The notes under the pieces are model-generated. The model did no database searches. It saw nothing but the letters and a program-made list of their open reading frames with translations, and was not told the origin of the DNA. A program made the position numbers and the translations under genes. A stretch of 64,000 bases of DNA. Origin: Cyrtodaria siliqua. Its lineage: Eukaryota > Mollusca > Bivalvia > Adapedonta > Hiatellidae. Shown here piece after piece: positions 26,501-38,500 of the stretch. The stretch covers positions 868,001-932,000 of the forward strand of contig JAWPHD010000007.1 of assembly GCA_037043455.1 (NCBI GenBank), given 5' to 3'. Position 1 is the first letter of the stretch. Each line of letters begins with the position of its first letter.

Positions 26501-29500
26501 TTCAGATTGTCTAATAGAAGATTTACATTTCGATAACTTTTTAAGTAAATCAAACTCCTAGGTACGCGTAGCAACAAATCTCTTAAGTTCAAAATCCAGT
26601 GTGTCTGTAGCTGGTTTCACTCTTTATAATATTGAAACTGTACAAACTGTACAATTAATGTTGTGCTTTTAGTATTTAGTTATTATTTAATTATTGCCTA
26701 AAGCAAAGAATAAATAAATAAAGAACCGAAAATATTCCTATCCCGGACGAGTCCCCAATGTATGTAACATGTTTTAAATGTAACGAGAAAGGAAGCAAAA
26801 CCAGCAACACAAAAATATAATTAAAATTGTATTTGCATAAAATATTCGCTTACAGAATACACAAATCCAGTGTTTCATTAATATTCAATTTTTGTCTAAA
26901 TAAAAATTATCCAATGTTTATTTAATTCACAATAGCAAGTATCTCTTTAATCCAAAACAGTAGGTGTATCTTTAATCCAAAACAGCAAGTGTCTCTTTAA
27001 TCGAAATGTTAATTGTCCTTTCAGTCCAAATTAATTTCCAATATTTCCGGTTTTGTCCAAATATTCAATTTCACTGTTATTATGAATGAGCACAATAATA
27101 AGTAAATCCTCTCACAAATATATTTTATATTTTTAAAAGCACCCAATTCAAAAATGAGATATAGGGTCCTATAGAAACCACAGCGTCCGAGCGCAATGGC
27201 ATCGTAGATCCACACTGTACTGCAAACAAGGACTTGAAAATACAATGAAAGAGACAAAAAACAACAAAAAGGGTGGTGAAGACAGGGTTACCGACTTGGA
27301 ATGGTCAGTAGGCAATAAGGCCTACTGGTTGAATCGATTTTATATGCGCACAATCCTCGCTATTATCCTGTCTTCAGCGCCCAAATAGACAAGACAGTGT
27401 AAACAAAACTACATAATAAAAAAAAGGAGACGAAAAAAAACAGAAAGGGTGGTGAAGACAGGGTTACCGACTTGGAACGGTCAGTAGGCAATAAGGCCTA
27501 CTGGTTAGCTTGAATCGATTTTATTTGCGCACAATCCTCGCTATTATCCTGTCTTCAACGCCCAAATAGACAAGACAGTGTAAACAAAACTACATCCCAT
27601 CAAAAGGAATTCTCTAACAATAAAGCCCACATCCTGAGAAACAAACTAAAGAAACACATACAAAATAATAAACATCTCAGGATGTATCCAGAATCGTACT
27701 GAACAACCATAGTAGTTGCAGCTAAGGAGAAAACCAATCTAGGGTACGACCAGAAAACCCAAGAGACGAAAGCTCATGCACTCACCTCCCTTAGTTGGGG
27801 TTTCAGTAGGTACAATCATAGAGTCGCAAGAGGTAGACCAGTCATCGCACAAGTGAAAAGTGAAGCGTAATGACTGACTGTAGAGGGGTCAATCACTAAA
27901 CATGCAGAGCGCTGTAAAACCAAAGGGTAATATCCTTTTCTGACGAACTTCCTGATTAAATTTGTAAAGCGGTCAGGAAACACATCAGACCCCTTTAACT
28001 TTCGAAGTTTATTGACCACATCTCCATAAAATGAGGGTTGTGATATGCCTAGTCGCAGAAGTGTCTTAAGTTTGGGTTTGGTGCACCCTAGAACCGGTTT
28101 AAACCCCCCAGTGGCCTACTTTGCCACTGACCGTTCCAAGGCGGTAGCCCTGTTGTCAACCCTTTTGTGTTTGTGATGTCGCTTGCATTTTTTATTACTT
28201 TTGCCTTTTCGTTTGTCTGTTTGCGTGTTTGTTTTTGTGTTTTGTGGTTGACTGTCGTCCTTGAATGCTGCTTTCCCTGTCCGATATTTTTATCCTTCTT
28301 TAAGGTTGGTGTTGTACTTTTCCAGCAGGCATTTTACTGAATACTAATCTTCCGAGCTGAACTGAACTGCTGAGTTGCTTCCAACGTATGTTTATATACT
28401 GCCAAAGATTGTTCAAAAAGCTTTCCCAATAAACAATTCAATGAGAACAGTCCAAATCATCATAAATGAAAGTGCATAAATAATTTGCATAAATTAAAAA
28501 TATGTTTACATCTATTCTAATTGTAGCTGTTCTTCAAGGTCAAATCAATAATAAACATTGCAACACTGAGATATAGGTAATAATAGTATCTAGCATAAGT
28601 AACTGATGCATTTGTTGATGTTTCTTTGTCGATCAGTGCCACTGTGGTAAATAAACTACTAGTTTAAATTTGGTAATAAAACAATCTGTAAACCGTTCCC
28701 ATTTGTTTTAGGTACACGCTCACATTAGGTACACGCCCACTAGCCTTATATACAATTATAGTAGTTTGATTATAAAGTAGTAGTTTTATTTATAAAGGCA
28801 TGGTTCTCAAGCATATCAGTGTTGTGTATAATCACACATGTCGATAAGACCTTAATGTTGTTACATTGCGTCTCCCGATCAAATACGCAAAGTACATGTT
28901 CATCATGACATCGAATGCAATGGTAAGATGGTTGTTATTAAGAATATAATCAACTTCTTATACAGGACTGTATTTTATAAATGATATGTTCAACCGCATC
29001 CATAATCGTGATATACGTGTCATCATCAATGGAAACAAATTGTATTTATTTGAACTCCGACAATACACAGATGGAAATAAACTTCGTACAATTGAAATGT
29101 TATTAATAAATACTGATAATGGGATCCCTTGGAAGGAAGAAACATAAATAAGAGATAAAAGTAGCAGACTCGGTTTTATTGAGTCTGTTCGTCAGATGTA
29201 ATGTAAAATGCAACACCTCTCAAGTCTCCTAGCACCGGCTTAAGCGATATTCTACTTTAAAGACACAATGATTGGGCTTGATGACAATTACTCACAAATC
29301 AGCTCATTCCGATGCAGAGTTGTTCCAATTCCATTAAATGAACGCGCTCCGTTATGTGTATCCGTTTTGCAATTATCAAGTTGAACATAAAACACGTAGT
29401 ATTCTGAATTGTCGAATATGTAATGATATACGACGTAAGATATATGTGACAAAGCTAATACGAGAGGTGTTCAACTTATATTTGAACACTTTTATTGTGT

Positions 29501-32500
29501 AACTGAATTAACTATCTTACAATTCTCGCCGAATATGTTGATTGCAATGTCAAGTCTAATGATTCCTTCGATATGAAACATTATGACATGCACTAGTATG
29601 TGCTTCCTAATGTTGCTACATCCGCATTTTTGAAAAGGGTTAGAGAATGACATTTTGAAGCAAAAATCGTCAATTATGAAAATAACTGCAATACAAATTT
29701 TAACACAAATGCTTTTAAAATATCGTTAAAAGAAATATAAAAAGATCGGACAGGGAAAGTAGCATTCAAGGAGGACAGTAAACCACAAAACACAGAAACA
29801 AAAACGCAAACAAACAAACAAGAAGGCAAAAGCAATAATAAATGCAAACGACATCACAAACACAAAAAGGGTTGACAATAGGGCTACCGCCTTGGAACGG
29901 TCAGTGGAAAAGTAGGCCACTGGGGGTTTAAACCGGTTCTAGGGTGCACCAAACCTCACACTTACCCTACCGTCATCCCATTAAAACAGGACAGTGTAAA
30001 TAAAGAAATCCCCGCCATGATCTAAACTCTAACCAACAAGGCAGCATCAAAAGGCAATATAAGTAAAACACAAACATGCTCGTGTAAATATAATACAAAA
30101 AAAGACAATAGCCTAGAAAGCCACAATGAAGGTACTCAATGACTTGGCAGAAGCCAGAGCAGTAAGAGAATAAACCATTAAGGGCACGACAAGAAAGATC
30201 ATGGACAAACATCAAACGCCACCGTCCCAATGGGCTTTAGGTAGGCGTCATCATAGGGTCCACAGCCTGTCCGGTCATCGTACAATTAAAGAGGAAAGCA
30301 TAGTGGCGAACTGTAAAATACACCAAGCATGCAGTACGTTGCAAAATGATAGGGTCATAACCTCTTTTGATAAACTTTTTAACAAGTTTAACAAAGATAG
30401 TATGAAAGTGATCATGACCTAGAATCTTACGAAGTTTATAAATCACATCACCATAGAAGTCAGGTTGTGATAGTCCTTGTCGCAGAAGAGTCCTTAAATT
30501 ACTTTTATATTTGGAAAGAATATCCGGATTACGATAATAAAATTTTGCAAAGGTTTTACGAAGTTTAAGGTAACGGTAACCCTGATTGAGTAACTTTTTA
30601 GTTGTACAAAGATTACGAATATTAAAGTCCTCAACTTGAGTACAAGCTCTAGAAAAACGAATAAGTTGAGACACATATACCCCATAAGAAGTTGCTCGGG
30701 GAACATCCCCATCCAAGTGGGGATAATTAACAATGTCAAAATTAAAATCATCTCTCTTGTCATAGATTTTGCTAATTATTTTACCATTTTCAATCGAGAG
30801 ATCTAAATCAAGAAAACAAGCGTTATTATCAGATATATTAGCTTTGTTAAGCTGAAGTTCTTTAGGATAAATATAATTAACCATAGTTGGAAAGAAAGGG
30901 TTGTCAATGTTCAATATGTCATCCAGATACCGAGAGGTATCATTAAAGGCTTCATTAACATCTGCCTGGGTATCTGGTGAAAGACTCAACATGAAATCCC
31001 TTTCATAGCAAAATAAGAACAAATCTGCGACACGTGGTGCACAGTTCGTACCCATAGGGATACCAACAATTTGTCTATAAACGGTCGTTCCATACCTGAC
31101 GAAAATATTATCTAATAGGAAGATGAGTGCTTCATAGCAAGTCCACGTAGTATAATTGTCAAAACTGCCGTTAGTAAAAAACGCCTTTATATTATTACAT
31201 GCCAAAAATGTAGTATTTTCTCTAGCAAATGTTTTATGAATAAGAGAAATTAGCTTGTCTTTAATAAGGTGATGTGGTAAGGTTGTGTATAGAGTAGAGA
31301 AGTCATAAGTGCTTATTGATGAAACTTGAACTTTCTTGAACATTTTATCATGAACGTCTCCTGAATTTTTTATAGACCAAAATAAATTAATCCCAGAGTT
31401 TTCATAAGTTTTATCACAATATAGTTTAACGTGATCTTTAACGGCAGTAAGACAAGAAGTTAAAAGTTTGGAGATGTTTGTTGTGGTGCAGGCACTAGAA
31501 TTCGAAATAAAGCGAGCCTTATATGGATTTTTATGTAATTAGGAATCCAGTACATAGTAGGCAGTTTATTTTGCTTATCGTTTACACCAGCCTTGAAAGT
31601 AGTGCACCGAGTGATGTGTGCGGAAACAAGATCATCCTCGGTAGAATTAACTGGAGTATACGAATTGGTGCTGTCGAGTTCCAGAGATAAAACATTGACG
31701 TAATGTAGGCGTCAAACAATAATTACATTATTAGCTACTTTATCTGCAGGAACTAAAACAAATTTATTATGAAATTCCTGAATTCCCGATTTTAAATTAC
31801 GAAAGGAAAACCTAGGTCTCGGAGGAAGTAAAGAGGGGTTAGCATTATAAAAGTTAATACGTGTATCTATAACTTTCAGAATTGACTTTTTCCAAGTAGA
31901 AAGTGAGTTTGGGTCCGCATGTTCTCTACGACACCATTTGATACTAAAATCTTCAATTGAGTGGGCGATCTGGGCACGACAGGCATTAAAATCGATAGTT
32001 GAAGGTAATCTATATTTAGGACCTTTCGAAAACAAATGCTGAATACGTTTATCAATAATATCAAAATTACCAGTGATAACATGACCTGCTGGGGCATAGC
32101 AAAATTTTGATGTGTTGCATTCACATTCCTTAGGAGTATCATGTACTATATAAAGGTCAGAAACTATTTTGTTGTAGTTGAAAATAATATTTCTAATAGG
32201 CTTTTTATACTTATAACAAATTACAGGACTTTCAGAATTTTTGAAATATTTTGGGATAGAATCAACAACATGAGTATCTCGAAAAATACTAGGCATGTCA
32301 ATGAAATCAATACCTTTGTTAATATATAGTAGTTTTAGAAAATGCCTGACGTGATCAGACTCCTTGTCAATATGGGGTCGGAGAACATGTTGTGTATAAC
32401 TTTGAACTATGGAAGCAGTGTTACACAAGGGATCTGTACGAATAAAAATTGTGTCGGCTTCCTCGTCGATCAACTTTAGTGATGAAATGGACAAAGAGGT

Positions 32501-35500
32501 AAGCCGCGAAAGCATAGAGTGCTTTCCAGACTGTTTAAAAATGGTATGTAAATCAGCGACAGAAATAATTACACGCGATTTACGTTTGATGGTACCATTA
32601 CGCCTAAGACCATGAGACCTAGCTTTACGCTTGCGGATAGAAAATATAGAGATTATAGTATTCCGATATGTCCATGTCTGAACGTAGAAAAGTGTAATAT
32701 TCATTTTTTTTTTAATTTGTCGATTTTCAAGATTTTAGCGAAAATTAACATGAAATTCAACTATAAAAATGACTAAATTTACGAAAGCTTCTAGTTCAAA
32801 ACATTTACTGCAGGCATTTTGGCGACTTCCTCCGCTATAAAAAACAAGTTGCATAAGTTTCTCAAAAGAATGGATAAAAAAATATATAACTTAAAATTTA
32901 GGGGCAAAACACACACATTTGCAAATAATGATAAAAATAATATATTTGTTTATCAAAGATATCTTTATAAGGTATACGATATACATATATGATATACATC
33001 AACAATAACTGTTTATGTTTTTATACCACAAAATATGATTAAAATAGTTATTTTGGTTAATTTATAAAATGATCAGTAACATACGAGCAAACTTTCCTAT
33101 TATCTGTCAATGTTTTAATATTGCGATAAAAAGTCGAGCTTTTAATTCAGCATCTATATTTTTCTCTTAAAATAAAACATACGATCATATTTAAATTATA
33201 AACACAGGTTTAAACAATTATGATATGTATTCAGTGCAATTATTTGGTTTAAGGTAAAACTCCACGACAACAGCAACATATAGGTTTAAAATTAGAAAAT
33301 AATGTACACCTTATTCAAAATGTAATTTAAAAAGAACCGCGTGAAATTGGATATTATTTTTAAATGCATACGTTCTAAATGACAGTTTCACATCATTAAG
33401 TCACGCATTTTTTATGATGATCACTTCCGCTGAAAAAAACCCATCTTAAACAAAAGTGTTCATTGTTGAGTTGAACACCTCTCGTAGTTTAAATTCCTAT
33501 TTATACAATTAAAACCAGCTGACAATTAAAGCCAGCTACAGGCTATAGTGTTCTATTCACAAATACAGATGGTATTCCGTTCAGTGCCAAGTCAAGATTT
33601 AATGGTATACATTTTGAGTAAGTGAAGTTAATCAGGTCATACAAAATCGTATTTAATGTAATAATATATTTTTGTAACTGCCTTTAAGAAATAGAAATCG
33701 AACGCACATTGTCTATATCAGATGTTTAAACATACATGTCGAAACTATGTTTAAAGTCCATTTGTGAGGTCTAAAATAGTCACGATTAACATCATTAGAT
33801 ACATTTTTACCTGTGGTATCATTGTTTTAAAGAGAAGCAAACCTACCAATATGGCTTTGACATAATTGAATGGCTTCAGAGTAGCACTTCATTTGCAGAG
33901 ATGTTTACTTGCTCATGTAGAGCTAAATACAGAGTGGCATGTATTCCTTCAAGTCATATTTTGATATACGCTGGACAATAATTAATTTTAACCACATCTT
34001 GTTTTACAGACAGAACAAGACATCCACCAGATGTGAAGGCGAAGTGTATACATCAACCTTACCTGCAAAAACGCGCTATACGTTTACTGACGCGGTCGGA
34101 AATACGTCAAATCCATTTGTATTACATCTTAAGGATTTCAGGGTATTTATACAATTATTATTGTTCAATGTTTTGGACTTATCTGGATTTAAATGAACTT
34201 GACATGCGAGTATACAAACGTATTATTTATTATAACATATTCGCAATATGTATAACTATGTAAGTCCGCGGAATATTTATTTTGTCTCCTTTAACAGATA
34301 TCTGCTTTATATCCTGCTATAGGGAAATGCCTTTGTTCAAGTACAAGTCAACGCAACTGGACGTGGGCGTATCCTCCAATTGTTGGATAACGGTTTTGAT
34401 ATTGTAGTGTCGGAAACTGAATCAGCGCAATGGACTAATATCCCTCTATCAGATATACACGTACAGCGTACACGGTATTGTATATTTTCCTTTTATTCCT
34501 AATTTAATAACGAAGTCAATGAAAATGACGTCAATATATTCTTGAAAAAAAAAAAAAAAATTATGGTATTCGCTCTTGTATCGGTAGTGTTATTTTTTAC
34601 TGGTCATTTGAGAACAACGAGCCCAATATAGGTGGATTTGAAGTAGAATACCGCTTAATCCGGTGATAGGGGGCGTGAGAGGAGTTACTTTACCTCTCAT
34701 GAACACACTCAATCAAACCGAGTCTGCTACTTTATTCCCTTGGTTGTGTTTGTTGCTTCCAAAGGATCACCCTTATCAATATGTATTGTATCTAATTCTC
34801 CTGTTGCTCCTCTAGCTTCTGCCAAGTCATTGAATACATGTTAGTGGCTTTCGACTGCTGTTAATATTCATATATACATGATTATCTCTATGTTAAACTA
34901 CATGTACTATCGCCTATATTGATACTGCACAGACGCCTAGCAGATATACTGGAAGAAAAAGAAACGCATAATAAAAAATTGCCTGTACTACACTATTATA
35001 ATTATACACCTAATTCCACGTAATATATCAACGTGTTTTGTACAACAAGGGACTACAACTAATTACAGAAAGGACAACTCTGTCATGTAGTAGACCTGTT
35101 AATCAAAATATACTTTGTTACATGAAATTCATAAATGTTGAAGTTCCTTTTGAAAAGGTCAAGCCATTTCAGTAATGTGTTTAATGTTAAGAGATTGCAA
35201 CGTTTAAAGCTTAAGTTTGCTCACGTAGCATATTAAACATACAATATATTGCGGAAATACCCATTATGTGTTTCTTTTTCTTTTCAGTATATTTCTTTAT
35301 TTTCACTGTCCCTTTGTATTCGGACGACAATACATCTCATGTCCTTATTCCCAAGTTCAAAATCCAATTGGATGGTTAAAGTTCAACAGTTTGTATGTTT
35401 AGTGTCCGCCCTGTAACCTTTGAACTTGGGGATATGAATTGTTCATAATTTACCGACAGGTTGATGACAAAAGGACAATGCGTCGCAAACAAACCTTACG

Positions 35501-38500
35501 TTCCTTTTATTTTCATTTGTTTCTCTGGAGGATGAATGAATGAATGGTGTTTTACGGCACGTCGACACATAAATAGGTCATATTGTTCACAAAATCTGAT
35601 GAAAGATGAAGAAATGAAGTAGTAATTAAAAATTAATGTAAATATATAAAGATAAAACCATTTACAAATAAGGGATGATATGATAGTAATATAAACTATA
35701 TATATGTAAATCAACAAATGCCCGTCAAGATGACGAAGGTCAAGAGTGGATATGGCTTAGCCGCTTTCTACATTTTGAACAAGCAGAAATATCTTAATGA
35801 AGACGTACTATAAGATGTGCGTCAACTGTTCGTCCTACCAGCTGTTGAAAGCCCTTTGTAGGTAATCAAGGCGACATGAAGAATTTTGTTTATTAAATCC
35901 GTATCAAGAATTTCTCCGCCTAAATGTTGTTAGTACTCAAAACATCTCACACCACAATTAATTTTGGATAGGGTTCCATTGTTATGAATGTGTTCGTGTC
36001 ATGGAAAAACACAAATTACAACATGTATATTTGCTTTAAATTTTTCATTGATTCAATATCTGCAATTTAAAACACAACTAACAAATTTTTACCAGGTTGA
36101 ACATTTAAATTTCATGTTTGCGTGAAACCTATCAAAATTAAGCGTAATCATATGACAAAAAAAATACAACCCCGTGGTGGTCAGACCCATGATGTGTAAA
36201 ATGAGGCAAAATTAGCTAGAAATCGTATTTGAATTTGTTTCTGTGATCTCTTCCTAAAAGGCTGCAGATTTAGAACCTGATAAGGATAAATCAATGTACG
36301 CATTGGAAAATCCTGTAAAAAGTAGAAAAGCGGCGGACTTATTGTTTTTATCTACCTCCTGGTCATCTGTAGGGCACGAGTATTCAAGGATATAATAGTG
36401 TTATGAGTCCAAAAGGGGAGTGAGTACTTCTGAACTTTAACAGCTATCTAATATTGCATTCTTGCACGTACTGGATCAATGACGAGTAAGGAAACATTGT
36501 ATTCATTTAAATATTCCCTGTGTCTATATTCCCATTATACATATGATTTTCTATTCAAGGATGGACGTTGAATACAAAGTGTATAGAAACAGTACAGTGA
36601 GATCACCAACAGGTATTCATTGAGAACATTTCTCATTTCATACTATAGCTTACTATTAAAATTATTTTCATTAACATATAATTAGTGTTATAATATAGAT
36701 GCAGCTTTATCCATTACTGCCTGTCACACTTGAAGATATGTTTTACTGCAACATCTTCAGTCTAAACGTAATTTGTAAGACTTTTGTTAAATATTCTCTA
36801 TTTTCAACATTAAAACCTGAACAATGTACGTTTACTCTGCAATGTACGTACATTTGCTTATTATTCGATAACTAGCAAAAAAAGCTATTAGAATCGCTCT
36901 TCGTCATTCTCCGCCGTTAACATTCTTATCGACTTCTTCTCCGAAACCGCTTGGCTTGATAAATGCATACGTTATGCGTTGTGAGATATTTAAAAGCACG
37001 TGCCCATTCAGTAAATATAAATGATTTTAAAATAAACATCAAAGTAAAACTGTGACAGTGATATTATTTTTATATGGGATTTATTAGCTCATATTTTCAA
37101 ATGTTGTTGTCAGTTTACCGATACAGCAAGGCAACATTGTGAGTAATGTATGCGACTTCATTGGTATGAAATATGTTGATATTAAGCTACAGTCAGTGAA
37201 ATTAGAATTTATGGCATTCTAAATAGACAGCAAAAACTGTTATGAATACGCAGATATACGTACACTACAATGGTCTGAAACAAATTTAAAAAATGGCAAA
37301 TGAATACAAGCGTGTGCAAGTAGATATTAATACATGTCAGTTTTATCTCTGGATCCTATGATGATGTCTAACTAAATCCTGAGAGAACGGTAACGTTTGA
37401 TGTTTGTTTCCAATGTCGTCTTGCCACGCCATTATTTGTTTATTCTCGTGTTGCCGTGACTTCTCCTAGCCACTGAGTACTTGATTTATGATTTCTAGAC
37501 TTTTGTTTTTATATTCATATACACATGATCATTTTGTGTTAAACTTTAATTGCCTGTTAATGCTGCCTAGTTTGTTAGAGGATATATGATTATTTATTTA
37601 CACTCTGTCGTTTTATTTGGATGGCAATATGGTACGGGTGAGGTGTATTGTACTCTATAACCTAGTGTAAACTCCCAGCGGGCTTTTTTCCAACTAACCG
37701 TTCCAAAGCAGTGACTCTATCGCCAACTATTTTATGTTTGTGATGTCATATATATTGCCTTTTATTTATCCTTGCAATTGTTGTTTGTTTCTAACCGTGT
37801 TTTTGGTTGTATGTGGTCCGTGAATGCTTCTTTTCCGGTTCGACTTTTAAATCTACTTTTAAATGTTTGACATTACGGCCATATGTTACTGTTGTCAAAT
37901 GGCATGCTATTAGCATGGCAAAAAAATAATAAGGAGCTTAGAGAATCAAGTCTGCAAAAATGATTCCTTTTCAGTATTTATTGACACTCACATTAGCGTT
38001 TGTTTAGTGCTGTGTGGCGACAGTAAAAAGTCGCTCGACTATAAATCAGTAGTGTTATTACTTACTGGTCCTTTGGGATCATCAAGCCCCATCTGTTTGG
38101 TTTTAAAATGGAATATCGTTTAAACCGGTGCTATGAGAAGTGAGTGATGTTGCATCCTACAATTACCTCTCATGAACAGACTCAATAAAACCGTGTCTGC
38201 TACTTTTATCTCTTGTTTGTGTTTGTTGCTTCCGAACTGGCTTGTTTTATAACTTGTCCGATCTTTTATCAATATTAACAATCTGGTAAAGGTTAGTAAA
38301 GGTTGGTTGGCCTGAATGAGGCAAAATATAGCCTTTTAACTAAATCAAGGCCATAACTGGTTCGATTTGGCTGGTTTTCAATCTTGCCTGAGCTTGCACT
38401 GATATTAACAATCTGGTAAAGCTTGGTAAAGATCGGATGAACAATGAAGGCCCTATCATCTTAACGAGGCAAAACTCTGCTGGCCTTCGCAGAAGTCAAG

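Larger units (their letters stand above)
21022..27100 (-). mobile_element. Decayed Ty3/gypsy retrotransposon of the Gmr1-like type
   Basis: About 6 kb on the - strand. Two LTR copies flank, in order, a tRNA-Pro-like primer binding site, a gag-like region, a protease-proximal region, integrase (zinc finger, core, GPY module), reverse transcriptase and RNase H. Integrase before RT is the copia-like order known for the Gmr1-like clade of Ty3/gypsy. Stops, frameshifts and a changed catalytic residue show it is dead. Penelope-like fragments are inserted at 24445-24601 and 25070-26050, and an LTR-like repeat at 22873-23020. No envelope gene is seen. Confidence 0.85.
29733..33300 (-). mobile_element. 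Interrupted Penelope-like retroelement
   Basis: On the - strand: upstream region 33300-32705, coding 32704-30237 in two broken segments, and a 3' tail 30236-29733. A frameshift lies near 31540. The upstream region is matched in inverse orientation by 1-270 and 1130-1260. The tail recurs as many truncated copies elsewhere, the pattern expected from target-primed reverse transcription with 5' truncation. Assignment to Penelope-like elements rests on the P-K-x-H-K type motif before RT motif 1 and the general RT layout; no GIY-YIG endonuclease is visible. Confidence 0.65.
16248..34009 (+). other. Intron 2 of the EGF-repeat gene (17.8 kb)
   Basis: Donor GTAAGT, acceptor TTTTACAG. It contains a SINE, a palindromic element, the Gmr1-like gypsy element and the Penelope-like element, each listed separately. 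Stretches 17240-17740, 17860-18500, 19870-20690 and 28320-29100 hold nothing I recognise. Confidence 0.65.
34475..36559 (+). other. Intron 4 of the EGF-repeat gene
   Basis: Contains an LTR-like fragment (34590-34790), a Penelope-tail fragment (34795-34935), a TIR element (34944-35292) and an ATTC-tailed SINE end (35525-35680). From 35690 to 36559 I see nothing recognisable. Confidence 0.5.

Noticed and set aside
30494..30763. An 89-codon overlapping frame on the - strand inside the Penelope-like RT.
   Set aside because: Shadow frame of the RT, with no motif of its own.
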